Shown: positions 24,675-32,967, numbered from the stretch's first letter. The stretch is DNA of 33,852 nucleotides from Anaeromyces robustus (GCA_002104895.1 MCFG01000543.1:1-33852), one strand, 5' to 3'. A program made the numbers and translations. Notes: a model not told the origin generated them from the sequence alone.

Positions 24675-25389
24675 TGTAACGGAACGGTAGTTCCAATATT
24701 ACAATTGACACCAAAATCTGAAGTAAACACAAACAAAATAAAATTTAAAATAAAAGATACTTATTGCAATATCAGAACACCTTTCCTTTGTTAACCTGAA
24801 AGGTCGGTGTCGAGATATATATATTAGTAAGATTTAGTTTTAAGTTTTATTTTATTTTTATTTAAAATATGTTTTATTAGAATTTAGTTTTATTAATTAT
24901 TAAAAATTAATAATAACTAATCTTTGTAGTATTTCAAACTACTTATGAATTAATTATTACTAATATATATAAAGTTATAAAAGAATAAAAGCACAAAGAA
25001 AAATATTTTAACTAAAGATTTTACACCTATTTATACTTTTTGCGGAAAAATAGTTTTAAAAATAAAAGTTCATAAAAAATAATAAAAATTACTAGAAACT
25101 AAGATATTTTGTTATAAAATGAATCTCATAGAAAAATAAAGAAATATTATATAATTTTTTCTTAAAGTTTCTAATTTTATTCCATGTAATTCTATAAAGA
25201 AATACAGAAATAAAATACAGAAACAAATACAGAATAAAATACAGAAATTTATAATAAATAAATTTAAAATAAAATTTTTATAAAATTTGGAACAAGGTGT
25301 GAGTCGAACCCAGAGTGTTCTCCCAGATGGTCATAGTTACTAACCACTAGACCATGGTTACTATTTTACTAATTGAGGGATTCGTTACA
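24675..25389 (-). repeat. LTR1 (3' LTR of element 1)
   Basis: A 715-bp LTR reading on the minus strand from TGTAACGAATCC at 25389 to the CGTTACA end at 24675. The polypurine tract abuts it at 25390. It carries A/B boxes (25354-25300), the TACAGAAAT repeat block (25202-25249), a TATA box and ATAAAAGCAC at 24985-24994. It differs from LTR2 at about four positions, including GTGTTCTC for GTATTCGC inside the tRNA-like part. Confidence 0.93.
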
Positions 25390-25401
25390 TGGTCCTCCTT
25401 C
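25390..25401 (-). other. Polypurine tract of element 1
   Basis: On the minus strand GAAGGAGGACCA directly precedes the TGTAACG start of LTR1. This is the expected site of plus-strand DNA priming and shows that the 3' end of the element is original. Confidence 0.8.
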
Positions 25402-25699
25402 AGGATTCGGATACCAGACGAATCTTAAAACTAGGCTAAACTATACTAAGAAAATTTTTAACTAAATTTTAAACTATACTATATAGGTGTAAAAATAATA
25501 TAATTTGATATTAATAAAAATACATGAATAGTAATAAAATACATGAATATTAATAAAGTTTATATGATATTGATAATAATAATAAGGGAAACTAAACTAA
25601 ACTAAACTAAGATTTTAAACTAATAATAATACTAAGTTTGATAAAAATATTGATAAAATAGGTTTAATAGTTGAGATTCATTATTTAAGTTTTTCTTTT
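25402..25699 (-). other. Non-coding 3' tail of element 1
   Basis: AT-rich DNA between the gag-protease stop and the polypurine tract, with a TTTAG tandem run (25590-25611). There is no frame resembling reverse transcriptase or integrase. This is where pol would lie in an autonomous element. Confidence 0.75.
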
Positions 25700-27544
25700 T
25701 CATTTTGATTTGTTTTTAACAAAATAACAGGGTAAATTTTCAGGTGGTTTATCTTCATAAGGGAGGTATGCATCAACTTTAAATTCTTTAAATTTGTTGT
25801 TTTGTTTTCTTTTGTATTTAATTGATTTTGAATAAAAATTTGAATTTGATTTATTCTTATTATTCACACTCTCCTTCGAAAAGATTGGATTATTGGGTTT
25901 TGAAAAATTAATATTTTGAATAGGTTGATTTGAAGAATTTGATTTTGAGCAAGAATTAGGATTGCCAGAGGAAACAGATTGATTACCAGATTTCAGATTA
26001 TTACAAGAATTATTATTAAAAGAATCGTTACTAAGATTAACAGAGTTACAAGGAGAATTACTAGAGTTAACAGGATTACAAGAATTTGTACTAAGATTAA
26101 CAGGATTATTACAAGAATTTTTTCTAGGAAGTACACAAGAGTTAGAAACATAAGTTGGTTTATTATTATTTTTCAAAGGTTGTGAATTAATTGATTTTGT
26201 ACGTTCTGAGTGGAAGCAAGAAGTATTACAAGAAGGTTTATTGCCAGAGTGATTATCAAGATTATTATTATTTTTAGAATGAGGTTTACAAGATTTATCA
26301 GATTTTGTATTTTGAGAATTCGTCACGAATGAATTTGGGAGTATTAAACAATTTGAAAGACAGTAATTTGAATTGAAAGTTATTTCTTTAGTTGTAAAAT
26401 TGATAGAGGGATTGTGAGTTACGAGCCAATCTATTCCAAGAATACCACAATACGAAGGTAGATCCACAATATAGAATTCTGTTTTACAAAGGTGATTTTT
26501 ATATTTCAACGAGATGGGATAAGTTTTACCAAAAATTGTTTGATTTCCGGCTACTCCAGAAACGGCAGGAAAAGTAGAATCAGAATCAAAAGGAATATTG
26601 TTTTCTTTAGCAAAGTGTATATCCATAAGATTTAATTGAGAACCTGAATCGATGAGTAGTTTAGCATTGCAAGAAGAGTTTAAAGTTTGTAGATTGAATT
26701 CGGCAACTGGAGCATTCAAAGATGGATCATCAGAAAGTCTAGGTCTTGATTTTGGTTTGGATTCTGGATTAGAAATAAAAGCATTGCTGGAAGAGGGTTT
26801 ATTGTCATCTTCATTCACTTTATTCTTTAAAGGGCAATTATTAACTTGATGATTTTTTGATCCACAGTAGAAACAAAGATGTTCTTTTCTTCTTCTTTCT
26901 TTTTCTTCACGAGTTATTGTTTCATTAGATTTACTTGAGGAAAATTGAAAAGAGTTAGCATGACGGCCAAAAGAATGATTACTTGAATTATTTGATTTAA
27001 AATATTGATTATGCGTAGAAAGTCTTAAATCTATACGAGAAGCTATGGTTTGAAGAGAGAATAAGGATTGTGGTCCAGGAAACATTTCTAAGATTCTAGT
27101 TGCAATATTGTCGTTTAATCCTGCGAGAAAAGCATCCATTTTAGCAGCTTCATTCCAAGAAGAGTCATCTGCGTATTTATTGAACTCCAGGATGTAGCTT
27201 CTTACATCTCCAAGACGTCTCTGTTTAATGGTTCTGAGCTTTTGGTTTGCTATGAAGGTTGAATCATAATTTCCAAAGGTAGCTTTAAACTTGGATATAA
27301 ACGCTTCATAGTCATCTAAACATGGGTCCACATTTTCAATTAAAGTTGCGGCCCAATTCATAGCAGAACCGTAAAGTCTGGAAATGATGTATGCAACCTT
27401 GATTGGATCTTCAGAAAACTTTTCTGGTTGCAACATAAAGACAAGGTTCATTTTTGCAAGAAAGCCTTTAAAGAAACGACGGTCTCCAGCGAATCCATCT
27501 TTGTACATAACGTTTAAATTAAGAAAGTTATCTTCGTTTATCAT
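25700..27544 (-). CDS. Gag-aspartic protease polyprotein of element 1
   Basis: 614 residues, start context AACAACAATG. Residues about 20-180 form a retrotransposon Gag domain of the Ty3/gypsy type, with the conserved AMNWAATLIE and LRTIKQRRLGDVRSY segments. A CCHC zinc knuckle sits at C224, C227, H232 and C237 and should bind the element RNA. Residues about 288-390 are a retroviral-type aspartic protease: DSG at 299-301, flap region near 328-335 and ILGIDW at 368-373. The last roughly 200 residues are Asn/Ser/Lys-rich with Cys every ten residues or so (about 485-570), where reverse transcriptase would be expected. Gag and protease share one frame, unlike D. discoideum Skipper, which has separate gag and pro. 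The frame is intact, so it may still be expressed. Confidence 0.9.
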   Translation of the reverse strand: MINEDNFLNLNVMYKDGFAGDRRFFKGFLAKMNLVFMLQPEKFSEDPIKVAYIISRLYGSAMNWAATLIENVDPCLDDYEAFISKFKATFGNYDSTFIANQKLRTIKQRRLGDVRSYILEFNKYADDSSWNEAAKMDAFLAGLNDNIATRILEMFPGPQSLFSLQTIASRIDLRLSTHNQYFKSNNSSNHSFGRHANSFQFSSSKSNETITREEKERRRKEHLCFYCGSKNHQVNNCPLKNKVNEDDNKPSSSNAFISNPESKPKSRPRLSDDPSLNAPVAEFNLQTLNSSCNAKLLIDSGSQLNLMDIHFAKENNIPFDSDSTFPAVSGVAGNQTIFGKTYPISLKYKNHLCKTEFYIVDLPSYCGILGIDWLVTHNPSINFTTKEITFNSNYCLSNCLILPNSFVTNSQNTKSDKSCKPHSKNNNNLDNHSGNKPSCNTSCFHSERTKSINSQPLKNNNKPTYVSNSCVLPRKNSCNNPVNLSTNSCNPVNSSNSPCNSVNLSNDSFNNNSCNNLKSGNQSVSSGNPNSCSKSNSSNQPIQNINFSKPNNPIFSKESVNNKNKSNSNFYSKSIKYKRKQNNKFKEFKVDAYLPYEDKPPENLPCYFVKNKSK

Positions 27545-27587
27545 TGTTGTTTTATTTTTGGTTTTAACTAAGAATTCAAATTGTTTA

Positions 27588-27999
27588 TTAAGGTAAATTT
27601 AAATTTTAATTTCGCTTTTTATGCCTTATAACTTAAAAATAAACCGGCAAAAGCTACTAACTAGAGGTATATACTAGACCTCGAAATAAAATATTAAAAC
27701 TATATAATTAAAGTCGCTTCACCTTCACGACCAACCTCCAGCCTTCGGTGACTGAAGTTCCTTATTTGCCAGAGCTTACGAAGATATTGAACTTGAACGT
27801 CCGATATTGCAGTGCTTTTTATCACACAACAATTCCTTCCCCCAAGAAAGCGTGCTTTTCACACTACCCACTTTTATCAATACCTAAGTAACTAATTGAC
27901 TATAGTTTCTTAACCTACTAGAAACTAGTTACTTACGCCAAACACTCTGTATATGAGCTCTAAACGCTCCTAGTATATTTTACAAATAATTTACCTTAA
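27588..27999 (-). ncRNA. Conserved structured RNA block, element 1 leader
   Basis: The 412-nt block is closed by a perfect 12-bp stem (27588-27599 with 27988-27999). A nested 9-bp stem pairs ATATACTAG (27669-27677) with CTAGTATAT (27970-27978). A strong hairpin lies at about 27888-27932 and a short one at about 27717-27747. The segment 27642-27682 is identical over 41 nt to 31217-31257 in element 2, though coding sequence has diverged. The class of RNA is not recognised. Candidates are a packaging or translation (IRES-like) signal, or an intron, since GGTAA in the closing stem looks like a 5' splice site. Confidence 0.6.
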
Positions 28000-28249
28000 G
28001 AGTTTAATAGATATTTAATTACACAGAAGTTTACAAAGATGTTTTTCTTTTAATAATTTTTTCTATTTCACACTGCTGTTCTTTCAGTTTATCAACTTAC
28101 TCGAGCTGAATGTAGGACTTACGTCTGAGCCTACCAGCGAGGGCCAATGTGAAACTCGAAATTTTAATTATAAAAGAAAAGAAGGACAGTATAAAAATAA
28201 GGATCCTCAGAATGATTCTCCTTATTAAAAATTTTATTAAGTTTATAAA

Positions 28250-28281
<32 letters not shown>

Positions 28282-29091
28282 GACTAGAAAAAATTTTTTT
28301 GAAAAATAATTTAATTTATCTATTCTATAATTTATTCATTCACTTAATTTTTTATATTAATTTATTTAATTTATTAATATTTATTCACTTAATTTAATTT
28401 ATTTAATTTTTTAATTTAATTTTATTAATTTTCCGAAAATATTACTGGCAAGGTAGTACAAAATCTTTTTCAAATGCTATGGGGTACACTATTTTTATCT
28501 TTGGGTAGTACAAGGAAAATTTTTCAAAATGTTACACAAGGAAAATTTTTTAACTATTCTAGGGTGGTACAAAATTTCCAATAACTAAGGTTTCTAAGTA
28601 GTTCAAAGGCAATTCAAAGTAAAGTAGCTAAGACTAAGGAGAGAAACTAGGCGGTAGTTCTAAGAACTTGGTTAAACTAAGGACGGGTGGAATCTGGGTG
28701 CTTTATTTTTTTACTTTATCAAGAAAAATTTTTATTCGAGAAAGATACTTGATAGGATGGATACTAGAATTATTCAAGAAAAGTAGACAAAGGGTAAACA
28801 AGAAGTAGACAAGACTAAGACAAGACTAAAAACTAGGAATTATTCAAGGTAGATAACTAGGAATCAGAGACTAAGGTAGAAATATCCAAAAGCTAAGACT
28901 AAAAGATTATTACTAGAAAAGGTAGTATCCAGAAACTAGGAAAAGTAGTATTCTAAGATTAGACTAAAAGAAGTAGTATCCAAAGGTAGTTCTAAAAGGC
29001 GGTAGAATCCAATAAAAGGTAGAAACTAAAAATTGGTAGCAGATTCCAAAATTTTCGACACTAAGGTTCCAGGCGGTGTTTCTTTTGTTGG

Positions 29092-29101
29092 GTGCTTTTA
29101 T
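29092..29101 (-). promoter_or_regulatory. Putative self-priming primer-binding site, element 1
   Basis: Directly inside LTR2 the element reads ATAAAAGCAC, with no TGG typical of a tRNA 3'-end primer site. It is the exact reverse complement of GTGCTTTTAT inside the LTR (29413-29422 on the plus strand reads ATAAAAGCAC), which begins about 42 bp after the start of TATAAATAGG (29454-29463, minus). The mRNA 5' end could thus fold back and prime cDNA synthesis, as in Tf1. Confidence 0.65.
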
Positions 29102-29817
29102 TGTAACGGAACGGTAGTTCCAATATTACAATTGACACCAAAATCTGAAGTAAACACAAACAAAATAAAATTTAAAATAAAAGATACTTATTGCAATATC
29201 AGAACACCTTTCCTTTGTTAACCTGAAAGGTCGGTGTCGAGATATATATATTAGTAAGATTTAGTTTTAAGTTTTATTTTATTTTTTATTTAAAATATGT
29301 TTTATTAGAATTTAGTTTTATTAATTATTAAAAATTAATAATAACTAATCTTTGTAGTATTTCAAACTACTTATGAATTAATTATTACTAATATATATAA
29401 AGTTATAAAAGAATAAAAGCACAAAGAAAAATATTTTAACTAAAAGTTTTACACCTATTTATACTTTTTGCGGAAAAATAGTTTTAAAAATAAAAGTTCA
29501 TAAAAAATAATAAAAATTGCTAGAAACTAAGATATTTTGTTATAAAATGAATCTCATAGAAAAATAAAGAAATATTATATAATTTTTTCTTAAAGTTTCT
29601 AATTTTATTCCATGTAATTCTATAAAGAAATACAGAAATAAAATACAGAAACAAATACAGAATAAAATACAGAAATTTATAATAAATAAATTTAAAATAA
29701 AATTTTTATAAAATTTGGAACAAGGTGTGAGTCGAACCCAGAGTATTCGCCCAGATGGTCATAGTTACTAACCACTAGACCATGGTTACTATTTTACTAA
29801 TTGAGGGATTCGTTACA
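29102..29817 (-). repeat. LTR2 (5' LTR of element 1)
   Basis: A 716-bp LTR, minus orientation, TGTAACG at 29817 and CGTTACA at 29102. It contains A-box (29772-29782), B-box (29728-29738), a repeat block (29630-29677), TATA (29454-29463) and the presumed transcript start region near 29422. The last 20 bases of the truncated gag reading frame of element 2 run into this LTR. One extra T compared with LTR1. Confidence 0.93.
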
Positions 29818-31007
29818 TACAAGACAATTTGATACACAATGATTTGATTTAAATGCGAGTTCTTTCGTAGCAAAATTGATTGAAGGATTATGGGTAGAGA
29901 GCCAATCTACACCAAGAATAGCGCAATAGGATGGAAGATCGATTACATAAAACTTTACTTTGCATATGTGATTGTTGTATTGAACAGATATTGGAAGAGT
30001 TTCACCGATAACCGATTGATTACCTCCTATTCCGGAGACTTTTGGAAAAGTGATTTCAGTAGAAACGGGAATATTATTTTCTTTAACAAAGTATTTGTCC
30101 ATTAAGCTAAGTTGTGAGCCGGAATCCAGAAGAATTTTTGCTTTTGTTTTAATATTAGAAACTTTAAGGTTGAATTCGAATATAGGAAGCTTTATATTTG
30201 GTTGATCCGAGATTCTTGGTCTGGGTTTAAATTCGAAGTTTGAAATATGGGCGCTAGTTGTCGATTTTTTATATTTGTTCTTTAAAGAACAATTTTCAAG
30301 CGAATGTTCAGCGGAACCACAATAAGCACAAAGGTTTTCCCTTCTTCTTCTTTCCTTTTCTTCGTTTGATAAGGGTCCACGGAATTTAGGATTTGAAGGT
30401 TTTTTTGAAAAATTTGATTTTTTTATATTATTATTTTTACTTTTATAATTATTTGATTTATTCTGTTGATTAAAGAACTGTTTGTGTGCAGAAAGTCGGC
30501 TATCTATTCTGGAAGCTATGGTTTGCATTGCGATTAGAGTACGAGGGCCAGGAAACATTTCGAGTATCCGTGTAGCTACCTGATCGTTCAATCCTACGAG
30601 AAAGGCGTCCATCTTGGCTTCTTCATTCCAAGAGGACTCATCAGAGTATTTATTGAATTCTAAAATATAACTTCTTACATCCCCAAGTCGCCTTTGTTTT
30701 ATGGTTCTTAATTTCTGGTTAGCAATGAAAGTAGAGTCATAGTCCCCAAAAATGGCTTTAAATCTTGTAACAAATTCTTCGTAATTATCCAAACACGGGT
30801 CGCGATTTTCAAGCAAGGTGGCAGCCCAATTCATTGCCAAACCATAAAGTCTGGATATTAGGTAAGCGACTTTTACTGAATCCTCAGCAAATTTATCTGG
30901 ATGGATCATAAAAATGAGATCCATTTTTGCCAGGAATCCTTGAGGTATCGACGGTCTCCAGCGAATCCGTCCTTGTAGGTGGGATTGTTAAAAGTTTCTT
31001 CTTCCAT
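29818..31007 (-). pseudogene. Broken gag-protease gene of element 2
   Basis: Related to the element 1 polyprotein, with the same Gag domain, a CCHC knuckle (LCAYCGSAEHSLENC), protease DSG and ILGVDW motifs. The start codon aligned with that of element 1 is at 31007-31005. A one-base deletion near 30938-30940 shifts the frame after about 25 codons, so the long open frame only begins at 30924. At the other end the frame is cut at 29817 by LTR2, just after the protease domain, and stops nine codons later within the LTR. Protein identity with element 1 is high in Gag and lower in the linker. It is not expected to make functional Gag. Confidence 0.88.
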
Positions 31008-31169
31008 GTTCTAATTGCTTTTATAAAAAATTTTTGATTGCTGAAAGTGTCTTGAGTAATATTGTAATGATTATTAATTGAATTTCTAAAACTATTATTC
31101 TAATGATTATTATTATGATATTGGATTTCATTCAGACTAAATTAATTTTGAGAGTTTATTTTAGGACAA

Positions 31170-31578
31170 TTTAAGGTAATTTAAAATTTCGCTTTTTGTG
31201 CCTTACAACAATAAATAACCGGCAAAAGCTACTAACTAGAGGTATATACTAGACCTCAAATAAAAAATGAAAACTATATATATTTAGGTCGCTTTACCTT
31301 TCACGACCGACCTACAGCCTTCGGTGACTGGAGTTCGTCTTTCTCCAGAGTTTATCGTGGTATTAAACCCGTCGTCCGGTATTGCGTGCTTGTTATCACA
31401 CTAACAATCCCTATTACGAGGCAAGGCGTGCCTTACACAATCTCGATCCAACCGCCCTTTACTAATACCCAAATAATTAACGACTATAGTTTCTCACCTA
31501 CGGAAACTAGTTAATGTACGCCGTTACCCTGTGTATGAGCTCTATACGCTCCTAGTATATTTACTAAATTACCTTAAA
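31170..31578 (-). ncRNA. Conserved structured RNA block, element 2 leader
   Basis: 409 nt, almost the same length as the element 1 copy. The closing stem is 14 bp (31170-31183 with 31565-31578) and shows a compensatory change relative to element 1 (GGTAATTT/AAATTACC against GGTAAATT/AATTTACC). The nested stem pairs 31244-31252 with 31552-31560. The hairpin at 31477-31514 is extended by TTAAC/GTTAA. The helix AGGTCG/CGACCT is kept as G-U-containing AGGTTG/CGACTT in element 1. A CTGGAG/CTCCAG hairpin lies near 31330-31350. Confidence 0.62.
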
Positions 31579-31775
31579 AAATCTTAAAAGAAGGACTTAT
31601 TACTTTTATTTCTTTGGAAAGGACCTTGAAATAAAAGTAATATTTTAAGTTATAAGGAATATAAATTTTCCTTATTTATAATTGAAACAACACAAAATTT
31701 TAAAACACAAGATATTTTCTTGCCAATATTTCAGGCAAGGAATTTATTATTATTATATATATAAGTATATATATA

Positions 31776-31807
<32 letters not shown>

Positions 31808-31819
<12 letters not shown>

Positions 31820-32128
31820 GATATTTGGTTTGTTCACTTATATTTTATTATGGAATTTATTTAAATACTATTTGATATATTCACTTATATTGGTTATAGA
31901 ATTTATTTGAATAGTATGGATTCATTCATTTATATTGATTATAGAATTTATTTTAATAATATTAATTTATTCACTTATATTGATTATTGGATTTATTTGA
32001 ATGATATTGATTTATTACACTTATTTGATTATAAGATTTATTTAAATAATATTGATTTATTCATTAATATTGATTATAGGATTTATTTAAATAATATTGG
32101 TTTATTCGCTTATATTGATTTTAGGATT
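31808..32128 (-). repeat. 45-bp tandem array in the element 2 leader
   Basis: About seven diverged copies of a 45-bp unit (plus strand ATTTATTTAAATAATATTG then ATTTATTCACTTATATTGATTATAG). Because 45 is a multiple of three, a plus-strand frame stays open (31907-32161) and gives a 15-residue Ile/Tyr/Asp/Asn repeat. I regard that frame as a by-product. Element 1 has a weaker counterpart around 28310-28430. Confidence 0.85.
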
Positions 32129-32435
32129 TGGTCCGAACAAAGTATCAAAGATAGGAATTAAAAAAAAATATTGGACCACAAACTGTTAGCAGACCAGTAG
32201 AAAAACTTTAAAAATAGCGGTAGATTATCCATAAATCCAAAAGGAGAGATATATCCTAAGAAATATTTGAAATAGTCCAAAAGAAAAGTGTTCTTAATAC
32301 TAAAAGGGAATTTCCAAGTAGTTTCCTTAATTCTAGACTAGGCGGTAGCTTCCAAAAGAAGTTGTCCCAAAAGTTATTCGGAAAACTAGCGGTAGAGTTT
32401 GTTTATAAAGGTATTGTGTTTTTTTTCTATAAAAG

Positions 32436-32445
32436 GTGCTTTTAT
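32436..32445 (-). promoter_or_regulatory. Putative self-priming primer-binding site, element 2
   Basis: The ten bases after LTR3 are again ATAAAAGCAC on the minus strand, complementary to GTGCTTTTAT inside LTR3 (plus-strand ATAAAAGCAC at 32598-32607). TATAAATAGG at 32641-32650 lies about 43 bp before it. Flanking sequence has diverged from element 1, but both partners of the pair are unchanged. Confidence 0.65.
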
Positions 32446-32967
32446 TGTAACGTTTGCTTTACACAATAGGTTTATAAACAATAAAGTAATTTAAAATAAA
32501 TATGTTTTGTTAGAAATAAGTTTTATTAATTTTTAAAGTATAAATATTAATTATCAATTAGTTATTATAATATTTCAAATTACTTATAAACTAATTAATA
32601 AAAGCACGAATTTAAAAATATTTTATTAATGAATTTTACACCTATTTATATTTTTTTTTGAAAATAATAAAAATTTCTAAAAAGTTCTCGAAACTTAAAT
32701 TTTTTTGATAAAAAAGAATCTTATGGAAAAAGGATAAATTATAAAAAATTTTTATCCGAAAATTTCTGATTTCATTCTATTAATTTCTATGATAAAATAC
32801 AGAAATAAAATACAGAAATAAAATACAGAAATTAATAATAAATTTTTCTTAAAATAAAAAATTTTTTATAAATTGAGAATGAGTGTGAGTCGAACCCAAA
32901 GAGTTCAGCTCGATGGTCATAGTATTTAACCACTAAACCATGGTTACTAATTTACTGATTTGATACA
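32446..32967 (-). repeat. LTR3 (5' LTR of element 2)
   Basis: A 522-bp LTR, minus orientation, from TGTATCAAATC at 32967 to CGTTACA at 32446. It is diverged from LTR1/2 and about 195 bp shorter, lacking much of their 3' part. Kept features are the A-box (32930-32940, TGGTTTAGTGG), B-box (32886-32896), three TACAGAAAT repeats (32797-32833), the TATA box and GTGCTTTTAT. Confidence 0.85.

Larger units (their letters stand above)
27545..29101 (-). other. 5' leader of element 1
   Basis: A 1557-bp leader without a convincing frame. From LTR2 inward it holds the self-priming site; a repeat-rich stretch (28440-29091) with GCGGTAG at 28651 and 28999 and GGTAGTATCCA-type variants; a T-tract (28256-28281); a hairpin arm pair AATAAGGA/TCCTTATT near 28197-28228; a foldback at about 28045-28190; and the structured block at 27588-27999. 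Element 2 has the same order of parts. Confidence 0.75.
24675..29817 (-). mobile_element. Element 1: gag-protease LTR retrotransposon lacking pol
   Basis: A 5143-bp minus-strand element: LTR2 (5'), leader, gag-protease frame, 310-bp tail, polypurine tract, LTR1 (3'). LTRs are 715-716 bp with TGTAACG/CGTTACA ends and differ at only about four positions, so insertion was recent. The Gag and protease resemble those of Ty3/gypsy-type elements. No reverse transcriptase, RNase H or integrase is encoded, although the 3' end is intact, so it probably depends on a full relative. The five bases outside each end (TTAGT left, TACAA right) do not match, so this is not a simple clean insertion. The left neighbour is truncated LTR0 and the right neighbour is broken gag of element 2. 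Confidence 0.87.
31008..32445 (-). other. 5' leader of element 2
   Basis: Same plan as the leader of element 1. It holds the structured block (31170-31578), a perfect 14-bp hairpin ATTACTTTTATTTC/GAAATAAAAGTAAT near 31597-31645, a second hairpin TTATAAGGAA/TTCCTTATTTATAA near 31650-31682, a poly(T) tract (about 31782-31816), a 45-bp tandem array, and GCGGTAG motifs at 32217, 32342 and 32389. No convincing coding frame. Confidence 0.75.
29818..32967 (-). mobile_element. Element 2: 5' half of an older, diverged relative
   Basis: LTR3 (32446-32967), a 1438-bp leader and a broken gag-protease, all on the minus strand. The rest (any pol and the 3' LTR) is absent from the window; the sequence left of 24675 is not its continuation. 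Compared with element 1 the LTR is shorter and diverged, while the tRNA-like boxes, the self-priming pair and the structured leader block are kept. It is therefore a sister family and useful for comparative reading. Confidence 0.85.

Noticed and set aside
25979-27596. Plus-strand frames opposite gag of element 1
   Set aside because: Shadows of the Gag-protease coding sequence; Ile/Thr/Arg repeats mirror the Asn/Ser/Cys tail.
29033-29221. Plus-strand frame spanning the leader/LTR2 border
   Set aside because: It overlaps the self-priming site and LTR end on the opposite strand; no recognisable domain.
24675-29817. Clean single insertion with a target-site duplication
   Set aside because: Flanks TTAGT and TACAA do not match, and left and right neighbours are different sequences.
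31170-31578. Group I intron identity for the structured leader block
   Set aside because: A GAAACTATAGTC segment recalls a group I core, but it pairs in a simple local hairpin and the P3-P7 core could not be built.
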